DNA of 64,000 nucleotides from Paenibacillus_S sp043945595. GTDB lineage: Bacteria > Bacillota > Bacilli > Paenibacillales > NBRC-103111. Position 1 is the stretch's first letter. Each line of letters opens with the position of its first letter. Where the stretch lies: assembly GCF_043945595.1 (NCBI RefSeq), contig NZ_JBIFNP010000001.1, positions 4,960,001-5,024,000 of the forward strand. The letters are read 5' to 3'. Shown here one piece after another: positions 54,891 through 64,000 of this stretch. The translations under genes were made by a program, and so were the position numbers. The notes beneath the pieces are model-generated. The model was not told where the DNA came from. It was given only the letters and a program-made list of their open reading frames with translations, and did not search any database.

Positions 54891-55701
54891 TCATATAATA
54901 TGGGGAACCTGCCAGACGACCGGCGTCACGCGAATTTGCTCATTAAGCCAGGCCTGTGCGATTTTTTTGAACATCCGCGGGTCGCCGCTGCAAAAAAACT
55001 GGTGTACCGGCATAGGATTGGATGTCGCCAGCATACCTTTATGATATAGAATCGTACTGATTTCCCGGGCCGTCTCATCAGCCGAGCTGATTAAGGTGAC
55101 ATCGGGTCCCATCACATCGGCAATAGTGTCCGACAGAAAAGGGTAATGGGTGCAGCCTAGAATCAGGCAGTCCATCGGAAACCTCTTTAGGTTCGTCAAG
55201 CGAGCTTTCCACAACGTTCTGTGTCTGCTCCGACCGGAATAGACCTTTTTCCACAAGCGGTACGAACAGCGGACAGGGCTTGCTGACGACCTGAATCTGA
55301 GGAGATATTTGGCGAAGCGCATATTCATAGGCGCCGCTCTTGATCGTTCCATCCGTACCGATGACGCCGACTTTCCCGCTTCGCGTCGTTTTGATAGCTG
55401 CACGGGCTCCCGGATGAATCACCCCGACGACGGGAATCGATAAGCGCGCGCGAATTTCGTCCAATGCGACAGCCGTTGCGGTATTGCAGGCGATAACTAT
55501 CATTTTCGGTTGAAATTGCAGCAAATAATCTACGATTTGGTGGGTGAATTGAATCACTTCATGAGGTGCTCTGGGTTCGTATGGAGTGCGTGCCGTGTCG
55601 CCGAAATAGATAATTTTTTCTTGCGGGAGCTGGCGCATCACTTCTTTGGCCACGGTAAGACCGCCTACTCCTGAATCCAATATGGCTATCGCTTGCTGCA
55701 C
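54891..55701 (-). CDS. racE: glutamate racemase (one frameshift)
   Basis: Cofactor-independent racemase giving D-glutamate for peptidoglycan, about 269 residues after repair. AILDSGVGGLTVAKE, FGDTARTPYEPRAPHEV, IACNTATA (first catalytic Cys), IHPGARAA, VIGTDGTIKSGAYE, LILGCTHYPFL (second Cys) and ISSADETARE are intact. The frame breaks at 55191, where GAACCTAAAG should have one C fewer (SLDE then LKRFPMDCLILG). The gene is essential in most bacteria, so a sequence error is likely. Transcribed alone. Confidence 0.93.
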
Positions 55702-56080
55702 AAGATCTCGCTTCCTTTGTCTGTAAATTCATAATACGCGGCGTGCCTCTAATAGAATATGAATCGGGGGGCCGAAAGGTACCGCATGAACTATGTATGA
55801 CTGCATCAATTTATCATACCAGAAGCCATGTCCCGTTTCCATCATATCAGCCTATTATTAGCATTTCGTCAGCGTAGCAAGGCTGTCCCGTCATAGCAAA
55901 GGACAAGCCCCGCTCTGATGCCGCCCCCGTGATTCCTGGTCTCTGAAACCGGAGGAAGGCGGCGCCATCGGTTTATGAATTGTTGTTCGAAGCGGGGAAG
56001 GACGGCATAACAGGCAATCAACAGAAGAGGAAACCGGGGAATTCGTTGTGCGGTAAAACGCTCAGGCGCTTAGGCTCCGG
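55702..56080. other. intergenic region, 379 nt
   Basis: No gene recognised between racE and the FhuF-type gene; no clear hairpin or repeat. Confidence 0.5.
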
Positions 56081-56894
56081 TCATTTGCCGCCGGCCATAC
56101 TGTAACCGTGCGTCAGCGCATATTTGTTCAGACGGTTGTCATCCGAAATTTTGGGACAGGTATAGCAGTGCCCCTCTTTTTTACCGGGCAGGCAGTAATA
56201 CAGACAGCAGTCGGAGCGTACCAGCACCGGATCCGATTCCTCCCACGGATTGTCAACGGCGCGAAAATCCCGCGTAAGCGGATTGGCTTCCTTGCCCGGG
56301 AACCGGCTTCCTCCGGCACAGCCGTACAATTCGTTAAAATCATCCTCTACCCGCAGGCGTTCCTCACTGGATATACCCCCGCTTTGCAGCCAGTGCTTTT
56401 TCCAGTAGGCGATGGAATACGAAAGTGTTCCCCACAAGGTATGCTCCCGGATTCCTGTGATTTGGGCCAGCCTGTGCAGCATGGGAACGGCCTGCTCCGC
56501 AAACAGATGATCGAAGAATCTCGCTCTTCTCTCCCGGTCGTCCCGAATGCCGCGCAGGAAAGCCGGCTCTTCCGCATTCTTTACCAGAAACTTCAGGGCC
56601 GGTTCCTTCCATACCATGGTTATGTTGTCCCTGGACAAATCGACCGCGTCGCGCTGCCGAATAAAGCCGTGTAACGCCCCGGCTATCGGAAGGCCGTACC
56701 GCTTCAAAAACAAAGAACCGGTCACCTGCAGAGCGGGCGATTGAATGGATTCGGCGAAGCGGCTCAGAACGGAAAGCAGCTTAGCGTCATCCTCCAGGTC
56801 ACTTCATTGCCAATACCTGGCCTTCAGCTTCCTCCAGGTTCGTAAATCGAATATGATAAGCTTCCGCCCATGTGCGGGAGTTGTTCGTATGCAT
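56081..56894 (-). CDS. FhuF-type ferric siderophore reductase (one frameshift)
   Basis: About 270 residues after repair. Start ATG 56894 (MHTNNSRTWAEAYHIRFTNL) with GGAAGGAG upstream. One surplus base at 56801 ends this frame at AMK-stop; removing it continues as DLEDDAKLLSVLSRFAESIQ then SPALQVTGSLFLKRYGLPIA. The C-terminus has CCLYYCLPGKKEGHCYTCP, the CC ... C-x2-C cluster that binds 2Fe-2S in FhuF. Such proteins reduce ferric siderophores in the cytosol. A Fur box lies about 50 nt upstream. The siderophore permease is not in this window. Confidence 0.85.
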
Positions 56895-56943
56895 CAATCA
56901 TCGGCTCCTTCCATACAAGATGAGAGCTGTATTCTTCTTCAAT

Positions 56944-56958
56944 TGATAATGATAATCA
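56944..56958 (-). promoter_or_regulatory. Fur box
   Basis: TGATAATGATAATCA, close to the 7-1-7 Fur consensus TGATAATnATTATCA (one arm position differs), about 50 nt upstream of the FhuF-type start. Confidence 0.75.
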
Positions 56959-57032
56959 GTCTCCTAAAGATTGTCAATGAACGGAATTGACTTGATTGAC
57001 CGATCTTTAACGAGACAGCCCTGCCAAAAGTA

Positions 57033-57068
57033 AAAGCCCTTTCCGCAGCAAGTACGGAAAAGGGCTTT
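57033..57068 (-). terminator. terminator of alpha-galactosidase gene
   Basis: AAAGCCCTTTTCCG / CGGAAAGGGCTTT on the minus strand followed by TACTTTTGG. Confidence 0.7.
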
Positions 57069-57114
57069 GTGCATTGCCTTCGGCCACTGGCGGCCTCCCG
57101 CCTCACGGCCGGTA

Positions 57115-58414
57115 TTACACGAACTTCGGCAGCCAGTCGCCGTGAGCTTCAATCAAGTCATCGCAGAGCGAGACAATGTCATCAATCGACAGCTCGGCGG
57201 AGGTATGAGGATCCAGCAGCGCCGCGTGATAGATGTGTTCTTTTTTGCCGGTTATCGCGGCTTCCAGCGTCAGCAGCTGGGTGTTGATGTTGGTTCAGGT
57301 TCAACGCTGCCAGCTGCGGCGGCAGATCGCCTACATAGGTCGGCGTCACTCCGCTGGAATCTACCAGGCACGGTACCTCGACGCAGGCTTCCTTCGGCAG
57401 GTTCGTGATCAATCCCGTATTCATCACGTTGCCGCCGATTTTGTACGGACGGTTCGTCTCCATCGCTTCGAACATATAGGAAGCATATTCCTTCGACCGG
57501 GTATGCTCCAGGTTCTTGTCGTTGACGAGCTCCTCGCGCATCGTCTTCCATCTCTCAATTTGACGGATGCAGCGGCGCGGATACTCGTCCAGAGGAATAT
57601 TGAACCGGTCGATCAGCTCCGGATAATTTTTCTTAATAAAGTACGGATGATATTCGGCGTTATGCTCCGACGACTCGGTCACATAGTATCCGAAGCGGAA
57701 CATCAGCTCGAAACGGACCATGTCCGTATGCTTCTCCTTCTGCAGCTCGCGCGCGCGGCGTTTGATTTCGGGATACAGGTCCACGCCGTCCTTCGTTGCC
57801 TCCAGCAGCCAAGCCATATGGTTGATGCCGGCGATTTTGGTTTGCACGCCTTCCGTTTCCATGCCAAGCGCTTTGAACAGATGCGGCATGCACGCCTGAA
57901 CGCTGTGGCACAGGCCGACCGTTCTCACGCCTCCGTACGTATTCATCGCGTTGGTCAGCACCGCCATCGGATTCGTATAATTCAGGAACCAGGCGTCCGG
58001 ACACACCTCTTGAATGTCTTTGGCGAAATCCAGCATGACGGGAATCGTTCGCAGGTTGCGGAAAATACCGCCGATCCCCAGCGTATCGGCGATCGTTTGA
58101 CGCAGGCCGTACTTTTTGGGAATTTCAAAATCGGTAATCGTGCAGGGATCATACCCGCCGACCTGAATCGCGTTAACTACGTATTTGGCGCCGGTCAGCG
58201 CTTCCTTGCGGTTCGAATACGCTTTCACAACACAGCGGCTGCCGAGCGAGCTTTTCAAATTGTTCAGCATATTCTCGGAGTCTTTCAGACGGACGGGATC
58301 GATATCGAACAAAGCGAGCTCAAAATCCTGCAGCGCCGGCGTCATCATGCAATCGCCCAGCACATTTTTGGCAAACACGGTGGAACCTGCTCCTAGAAAC
58401 GTAATTTTGGACAT
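57115..58414 (-). CDS. melA: alpha-galactosidase, GH4 (one frameshift)
   Basis: NAD+/Mn2+-dependent alpha-galactosidase (melibiase), 432 residues after repair, identical in length to B. subtilis MelA. ITFLGAGSTVFAKNVLGD (NAD loop), NYTNPMAVLTNAM, GLCHSVQ (metal Cys/His), AGINHMAW and EYHPYF are present. The frame breaks at 57295, where TTGAACCTGAACC should have one A fewer (LNL then TNINTQLLTLEAAITG), ending DWLPKFV. GGGAGG upstream of ATG 58414. Divergent AraC regulator at 58717; no melibiose or raffinose transporter beside it. Confidence 0.92.
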
Positions 58415-58716
58415 GGAATAAGGCCTCCCAGCTTCGAATAGGTATGCGTTGCTTCTTAGCTAGACTATACTCCTGCGCAAGCCGGAAGCATATGGATACA
58501 ACCCACTTTTACATGGACGATTGTAGTGAAAGTGTTCGGCTCTCCGTCTTGCGGCTCTATCCGCATGCGGATATAATCATTTTATATCGTTAATTTATAT
58601 CATCGTTCTGCCATGATTCAGCGGCGGCCCGCAAAGCTTGCTTAATGACATATGTAGTCTGTTATCCATGTAAATTGCCAATTGCATTCTAACGTTATCA
58701 CTTTGGAGGTATCCGC
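58415..58716. other. divergent promoter region of melA and its AraC regulator
   Basis: 302 nt, AT-rich in the middle (ATATAATCATTTTATATCG at 58571-58589). It should hold both promoters and AraC sites; no individual site can be fixed with confidence. Confidence 0.5.
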
Positions 58717-59583
58717 GTGACCGCCAATCAGCCTTTTCATTCCGTCGCATTCAATCCGCACCCCGGCAAAGGCGAGCTTTCCGTGCTGTTCAGCGGCCAG
58801 GAGCAGACGAAGCCTCTTCACGGCGTCGGCCCGCAGGTGCTCGATTATCATCTCGTTCATTATGTGGTTTCCGGCCGCGGCACCTTCCGCTGCATGGGCA
58901 AAGAATATCAGCTGACGCAGGGCAGCAGCTTTTTTATTTTCCCCGGAGAGCTGGTCAGCTACAGCTCGGATGATTCCGAGCCATGGAGCTACCGCTGGAT
59001 GGGCTTCAAGGGTCCCAAGGCCGACGAAAGTCTGAACGTGCTCGGCATCTCCCAGCACCGGCCTGTCGCCGTCACCCGCAATCACCGGAAAATGAGAGCG
59101 TTGTTTCACCAGCTCGAGCGCACGCTCCAGCTGCGGCAGACACAATGCGACATGGAGGCTCAAGGGTATTTGCGTCTTATTCTGGCGCAGTATGCGCAGG
59201 ATTTGGTCGAGAATACGGCGCCCCACGGCGAAACGTCCGGCATCCAGCAGCAGGTGGAGCAGGCGATCCGCTGGCTGACGTTTCAGTATCATCAGCAGAT
59301 CTCCATCGAGCAGATGGCGCAAAGCCTCGGCTATCACCGCACTCATTTATCCAAAATGTTCAAGCAGCATACCGGCATGTCGCCGATGAATTTTCTGCTG
59401 AAGATTCGCATGGAGCGGGCCAGGCTGCTGCTGCGCGAGCCGCTTACTATCGAGCAGGTCGCTTCCTCCGTCGGGTTCACCGACCCGTTATATTTCTCCA
59501 AGCAGTTCCGCAAATGGTTCGGCCGTTCCCCCTCGGAATACCGTCAGGATCAAACCGTCAATCCTTATGACTGCAATCAATAA
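58717..59583 (+). CDS. AraC family regulator (RafR/MsmR-like)
   Basis: 288 residues. N-terminal cupin sensor (LDYHLVHYVVSGRGTFRCMG) and C-terminal AraC helix-turn-helix pair (SIEQMAQSLGYHRTHLSKMF; TIEQVASSVGFTDPLYFSKQ). GGAGG precedes GTG 58717. Orientation and class (MsmR/RafR regulators of alpha-galactosides) point to control of the divergent melA. Confidence 0.88.
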   Translation: MTANQPFHSVAFNPHPGKGELSVLFSGQEQTKPLHGVGPQVLDYHLVHYVVSGRGTFRCMGKEYQLTQGSSFFIFPGELVSYSSDDSEPWSYRWMGFKGPKADESLNVLGISQHRPVAVTRNHRKMRALFHQLERTLQLRQTQCDMEAQGYLRLILAQYAQDLVENTAPHGETSGIQQQVEQAIRWLTFQYHQQISIEQMAQSLGYHRTHLSKMFKQHTGMSPMNFLLKIRMERARLLLREPLTIEQVASSVGFTDPLYFSKQFRKWFGRSPSEYRQDQTVNPYDCNQ

Positions 59584-59721
59584 AAGGGGCTCAGCGCCCC
59601 TTCCCCGCTCCGCGCTCGATTCATTACTGCGATACGTTCTCACGCCCCTGCAGCAATACGGCAGATTTAAGTCCAGCGGAAAAAAGCCGCCTGCATCCGT
59701 TAAGTAAATACCGCTTACCTC

Positions 59722-60232
59722 TTATTCGGCCTGCGGTCCGCTCCCGTCCGGAATCAGGAAGAACACGGTGGTTCCCACGTCCGGCTTGCTGATTACGGAT
59801 AAGCCTTGGCCGTACCTTTGTGTCAGCCGCCGGTTCGTGTTGGCCACACACCGATCCCGCCTCGGCCCCTCATGGTTGGCTGCAGCAGCAGCTCCACCTG
59901 TTCCTGACTCATACCTATGCCGTCATCCTTGACTTCAACGAGCGCAGCTCCGTCCAGACGGGCAACCCGGATGTGCACCGTCCCTCCCTTGCTGCGGCTC
60001 AGAAGGCCGTGCTTGACGGCATTTTCAACCAATGGCTGGATGGTTAACGGCGGGAGCTGCAGGTCGATACCGTCCTCAACATCCCATACGACGGATAGCC
60101 TGTCTCTGAATCGTTCTTTCTCGATAAATAAATAAGCTTCGGTCAGCTCCAGCGCAGTGTCACAAGAACCATAAAGAACAAGATCATAAAGGTCAGATAT
60201 TGTAGGGTGGTCTTATTGAATATTCGCATCAT
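59722..60232 (-). pseudogene. remnant of YesM-type sensor histidine kinase
   Basis: Only two parts of a kinase survive. The N-terminus reads MMRIFNKTTLQYLTFMILFF, a membrane helix of YesM-like kinases. It is followed at once by LELTEAYLFIEKERFRDRLS and the HATPase region (LTIQPLVENAVKHGLLSR; KDDGIGMS), ending VFFLIPDGSG-stop at 59722. The sensor, HAMP and phospho-acceptor His-kinase region (about 350 residues in intact relatives) are deleted, with a frame change at about 60165. A second break lies near 59848 (GIG then VANTNRRL). It cannot be a working kinase. The partner response regulator is absent. Confidence 0.75.
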
Positions 60233-60549
60233 AAACTGAAAAGTTCGACATTTACAGTGAAGATTCCTCTCTATAGAAAGCCTGGCTGACGTCAAAATAA
60301 TATTAAATCCAACAAAAATCGACGACTTTGCGAGTATCCCAGCGGGTGTTGCGGCGCTGGGCGGCGGTCGGTCGACGATATGCCTCACTCGGGCTTCCCT
60401 GCATGTTCCCATGCTTGCAAGGAAGCGGCGCTGGCTCCTGGAAGCGCCGCTCGCTCCTGGAAAATACAGCAAGCGCGGGCCTTCCTTTACGGATAGCCTG
60501 CGCTTGTATATTTTCAAGCTTATGCTTCTAGCCTGCCTACGGCTTCTTC
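60233..60549. other. intergenic region, 317 nt
   Basis: No gene recognised. A hairpin AAGCGCGGGCC / GGCTATCC..GCGCTT-like pairing lies at 60470-60506 but lacks a T run. Open frames on both strands look like chance. Confidence 0.4.
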
Positions 60550-61925
60550 CTAGACGGAGAAGCTGTATTCTACTTCCGCTCCGCCAGGCTTCAGCAAATC
60601 TTCCCACTTCGCACGCGGCACCAGATCGACCACCGCTTTGATCCCGATGCGGCTGAAATCGAGCGCTGGCACCTGACTGAGCGTCAGCCGGTCGGTCATG
60701 ACTTGTTCCAGCACACCGGGAAACAGCTCCTCCATCTGCTCCAGCCGATACAGCCCGGTCTCGAAGTTTTTGCGGGAGGCGTTGACGGAGCCGAGTACGC
60801 ATTTATTTTCCAGCACGATCTCCTGATTAATCACATCGCTCTCGATCTTCAGCGTCCTGCTGCCCGGCGTGACGCCAAGCAGTGCGAGCACGCCGCCCGG
60901 CCCGAGCGCCGTCATCGCTTCGAAAGCAAGCGGGCTGAAGCCCGTGCATTCGTAGATCAGATCGGCGCGCCTGCCCGTCTGCTTCAGGAAGCCGCTGAGC
61001 GTATTCCCGCCTCCGCCAGCTCCCGCCTCCGAACCGGCCGCACCGCCGGAGGGAGCGTCCACCGCTTCGCGGTATTCCGCCCCGCAGGCGCGGACCAGCT
61101 CCGCCGAGAGGCTGTCGGCAGGCGACTTCGACCAGACGACGGTGTCCAGGTCGAGACACCGGGAGGTCAGCGCCGCGAGCAGGCCGAGCGGTCCAGGAGC
61201 CGAGCACCACGACCGTCTTCGGCTGCCAGATGAGCCGCTGCTGCACGCGCTGAACCTGCTCCCACACCTTCTCGACAATACTCTGCGGCTCGGCCAGCAC
61301 GCCGTAAGCAAGGCTGGTATGCGGCACCTTGACCAAATATCGCGCCTGTTCCACGTAATATTCCGACAGGTACCCGTGCCGCCCTTTAATGCCCCGCTCG
61401 ACGTAATTTCCCGTTTCGCAGAAATCCGAGTGCCCGTTTCGGCAGTTTACGCACTCCGGATCCTTGCACGGCCTGCGTACGAGCGCGCAGACGAGATCGC
61501 CCGGTGCAAGCCCGCTGTCCGGGCCTGCTTCCTCGACGACCCCGAGCGATTCGTGACCGATCGTCAATCCGGTTTCCCCTTCCGGGGGAACGCCGTATTT
61601 CTCGGTCATCAGCTCGCCGGTCCGTCCCGTCCAGGCCGACGCAGAGCACGCGGACCAGCACGTCGTCCGGCAGCCGGACCTGCGGCTTGTCCACCTCGAT
61701 CAGCTCGAGGCCCTTCCCGCCGCCGACTGCTGCCTCCGGCTGAGCGGTCTCTTTCTTTTTCTTCGGCTGCTTATTCGAAATCGTCCGCAAGCTGCCGTCC
61801 TTTTTAATTTCGAGTGGAGCATGCTTGCGCTCATATTCTTCCTGCTGCTTTAGAGCAGCCTGTCTCTCGCGTCCCTTCTCCTCCGCATCCTTCGTTTGCA
61901 AGCCGGTCAGCCGAATCGTTTTCAT
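60550..61925 (-). CDS. glucose 1-dehydrogenase-like zinc alcohol dehydrogenase with N-terminal insertion (two frameshifts)
   Basis: MDR-superfamily glucose dehydrogenase-like enzyme, about 457 residues after repair. It opens MKTIRLTG, the usual first strand, then carries a charged insertion of about 60 residues (EEKGRERQAALKQQEEYERK, KKKKE) before LELIEVDKPQVRLPDDVLVR. Catalytic/structural zinc parts are GHESLGVVEEAG, DLVCALVRRPCKDPECVNC (Cys cluster), ERGIKGRHGYLSEYYVE and LAEPQSIVEKVWEQ; then the NAD(P) loop after repair VLGSGPLGLLAAL. Frames break at 61616 and 61195, one surplus base each. The start overlaps the GH15 stop as ATGA, so the genes are translationally coupled. Confidence 0.82.
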
Positions 61926-63961
61926 TGCGGCGCCCCCGTCGTTAGCAGCAGTTTTTTATCGCTGACATCCTCCTGCCCGCCGGCCTTGTTGCGAAGCTGC
62001 TTCAGCTTCGACACATATTCCTGCACGACTTTGACGAATGAAGCGTGGGACCAGGTCAAGGGCGATACCGACAACGGCGCGCCGGTAAAAGGCTCCACCT
62101 GCTCGGCCAGAATACCGCTTGGCAGCGCGTGGCGCATCGTCCAGCGGATCAGCTCCAAAGCCTCGCCCAGCTCCGCTTCGCTCTGGGCCTTCGCAATAGT
62201 CCACTCCGCATGCCATAGGGTGCAGATAAACCAGGGATTGCCCGGCACCCTTCCGACATCCTTTGTGACCTGGTGGTAATAATCGTCCGTATAGCGGGCG
62301 ATGCCGCCCACATCCGTATTTACCCACAGCTGCTCGCGGATTGCTCTCATCGTCGAGACGATACGCGGATCGTCCGGCTCGAACAAGCCGAAATCGAATA
62401 AGGCATACAAGCTGGCATCCAGAGTGGAATCGGCTTCGTACGTGTTTTTGCCGCGGCTCCAGTAAAGGGAACGGACAAAGCGCTTCTCCCGCGCCAAATA
62501 CATGTACTGCTCCACAGCCTGCTTCACCTTGGCCGCTTCGCCGCGGTAATAAACCATTCTCGCTTTATCCCGGAAATGCTCCGCAAAATTCGCCGCGGCC
62601 AGCAGCCCCCCGTATACGCTGGCTACCGTAAACGCATGAACGCCGTACCGTTCCTCCCATAAATCGTAGGACGGCAGCGGCAGCCCGCTGGCATCTTTAT
62701 ACGTTGCCAAGAACGAGGCGGCAGGGATGACGAAGTGATCGTAATCGTCCCTCGCCCGATCCAGCGTTCCGGCCAGCTGATGATGGTGCCACATCGTATA
62801 CAGCACCAAGGCCGTCTCATCCTCTTGAATCGGAAGCTGCTTCTCGCCTGCGGTATTAATCCACGGATGCCAGCTGAACCCTGGAGAGCCGTCCGGATTA
62901 TATTTATGCTGCAGATAACCGTCCTCCGTCAATGCCTGCTTGCAGAACTGGTAAAACCGCTGCGTCAGCTCCTTATACCCGGACCTGTCCAGCGCATGGG
63001 CAATCAGCGCGCCGTCCCTCGGCCACATGTAGGAATACGTGTCCTTGGCGAATTTCATGATATCGGAGTCATTGGCCGCAATGATTGCTCCGCGGTTATC
63101 CATATGGGCTCTTATGACGAGCAGGCTTCTTTTGTAAAAGGACGCCATATCGTTATCCAGCAGGCTCAGCTCATGCCGGTCTCTGGCCAGCCATTCCAGC
63201 CAGTAGTTATAGGTTCGCTGCAGAAGCCCTTGCGGAGAAATCTCCCGTACCTGCGCCTCCAGCTTCCGAATCTCCTGAAGGCTCTTGGCAAAGCAGATCC
63301 AGAACCACGAATCGAGCGTTCCCTTCGCCGGTACACGGATCTCCAGCTCGACGGTGCCGTCAACGGAGCCTTGGGCAATCGGATTGCGCCCGAGCTTCCC
63401 GTCCTCGGCGTCCCGCCACGTGCCCTCCAAGCCGTTCATTTCCTTCTGGCCGATCGCATAGCTGGAGCAGGCTGCCGCCTGCTGTCCCCCGGCCTGGCAG
63501 GACAGGGACATGTAACGATGCCCCTTGTAAAATACAAGGGACCGAAGATCCGGATCGTAGTAGATCGTATCTCCCACTCCATTGCCGTACAGATGCAGAT
63601 CCAGGTGAAAATAGAGCTTGACGGTTCTCTCCCGGTCGGTCGTATTCTCGATCGTTACTTTGCGCACGAACACATTTTCCTTCGCATCGACGCCATCGCG
63701 CAGCTGCAGCTTCAAGCCCAGCCGTTCGTGAATCCCTTCGACATGCGTAATCATAGAATCGTTCAGGTAAGAGGCCTTCTTGTTCAGCTCCGGATTGTCA
63801 ATCCAGAAGAAGCCCTCCTCCGTCCATACGCCGAAATGGGATAAATCGTTCGCCGCCTGGTTCTCCTGCCCGACATAAGGATAATACAAATCCCGGATAT
63901 TATATTGCGCGTCGAAGTTAACCAATACATTGCCATTGCCCAGCGGTAAATCCCGTGCCAA
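61922..63961 (-). CDS. glycoside hydrolase family 15 (glucoamylase/trehalase-like)
   Basis: 679 residues. N-terminal beta-sandwich domain (about 1-270, GNGNVLVNFDAQYNIRDLYY) and (alpha/alpha)6 barrel (about 280-650). Catalytic general acid candidate in SYDLWEERYGVHAFT and base in ILAEQVEPFTG; substrate loop MWPRDGALIA. No signal peptide, so it is cytosolic like bacterial GH15 glucoamylases and trehalases acting on intracellular glucans. TTG start 63961 follows AAGGAGG by 8 nt. It overlaps the dehydrogenase start (ATGA), suggesting that released glucose is oxidised by the coupled enzyme. Confidence 0.9.
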   Translation of the reverse strand: MARDLPLGNGNVLVNFDAQYNIRDLYYPYVGQENQAANDLSHFGVWTEEGFFWIDNPELNKKASYLNDSMITHVEGIHERLGLKLQLRDGVDAKENVFVRKVTIENTTDRERTVKLYFHLDLHLYGNGVGDTIYYDPDLRSLVFYKGHRYMSLSCQAGGQQAAACSSYAIGQKEMNGLEGTWRDAEDGKLGRNPIAQGSVDGTVELEIRVPAKGTLDSWFWICFAKSLQEIRKLEAQVREISPQGLLQRTYNYWLEWLARDRHELSLLDNDMASFYKRSLLVIRAHMDNRGAIIAANDSDIMKFAKDTYSYMWPRDGALIAHALDRSGYKELTQRFYQFCKQALTEDGYLQHKYNPDGSPGFSWHPWINTAGEKQLPIQEDETALVLYTMWHHHQLAGTLDRARDDYDHFVIPAASFLATYKDASGLPLPSYDLWEERYGVHAFTVASVYGGLLAAANFAEHFRDKARMVYYRGEAAKVKQAVEQYMYLAREKRFVRSLYWSRGKNTYEADSTLDASLYALFDFGLFEPDDPRIVSTMRAIREQLWVNTDVGGIARYTDDYYHQVTKDVGRVPGNPWFICTLWHAEWTIAKAQSEAELGEALELIRWTMRHALPSGILAEQVEPFTGAPLSVSPLTWSHASFVKVVQEYVSKLKQLRNKAGGQEDVSDKKLLLTTGAPQ

Positions 63962-64000
63962 TATGCATTCCTCCTTTTGTCGCTCTTCCTAATTTCCCCT

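Noticed and set aside
60143..60802. 219-codon minus-strand frame
   Set aside because: It overlaps the end of the dehydrogenase in another frame with Arg/Ser-rich text. Only its last 30 codons are meaningful, as the start of the kinase remnant.

Overview
The window looks like chromosomal DNA of a spore-forming, moderately GC-rich Firmicute, most likely Paenibacillus or a close relative. Evidence: AGGAGG-type ribosome binding sites, frequent TTG/GTG starts, a YjcZ-type small sporulation peptide, a YtpB terpene synthase, YuzB/DUF1450, DUF3906, CshA, PfkA, RacE, YitT, a yybP-ykoY leader before a TerC gene, and many sugar-related AraC regulators and glycosidases. I see no rRNA, tRNA, CRISPR array, phage or transposase gene; it is ordinary chromosome with a patchwork of small operons.

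Layout. 1-10 kb: DUF624 protein, YjcZ peptide, CshA helicase, DUF4178-DUF4247 pair, YitT, TatA (broken), DUF4015 glycosidase, Ung, FMN reductase, DUF3906, peroxiredoxin. 10-24 kb: PfkA, YtpB with an upstream partner, MATE-like and MFS exporters, nitroreductase, cold-shock protein, methyltransferase, Mn riboswitch plus TerC, PepF, LapA, PAS-GGDEF protein. 24-42 kb: copper-amine-oxidase-N/beta-propeller protein, DUF92, GAF-HD-GYP, FAH hydrolase, AraC regulator divergent from a GH2 enzyme, CapA, a three-gene ABC exporter, metallophosphoesterase, MFS, O-methyltransferase, RlmL-like methyltransferase. 42-46 kb: a secreted 1030-residue protein of leucine-rich repeats, a copper-amine-oxidase-N module and about 24 MORN repeats, preceded by an orphan gene under a cyclic-di-GMP-I riboswitch. 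46-64 kb: DUF1450, HesB-like, threonine synthase divergent from LysR plus amino-acid permease, HxlR regulator, AI-2E exporter, LysM-M14 peptidase, RacE, Fur-boxed FhuF-type reductase, alpha-galactosidase divergent from AraC, a histidine-kinase remnant, and a coupled GH15 glucoamylase/glucose dehydrogenase pair.

The c-di-GMP theme recurs: a diguanylate cyclase, an HD-GYP phosphodiesterase and a c-di-GMP riboswitch all lie within 24 kb. A second theme is secreted or wall-associated proteins (DUF4015, beta-propeller, CapA, MORN/LRR protein, M14 peptidase).

Quality caution: at least 18 single-base frame breaks interrupt otherwise intact, often essential genes (pfkA, racE, tatA, thrC). Most are one surplus base, and removing it restores the family length (PfkA 321, MelA 432, RacE 269 residues). 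I therefore treat these as probable consensus errors and give repaired extents. The exception is the histidine-kinase remnant, which has also lost most of its internal sequence.
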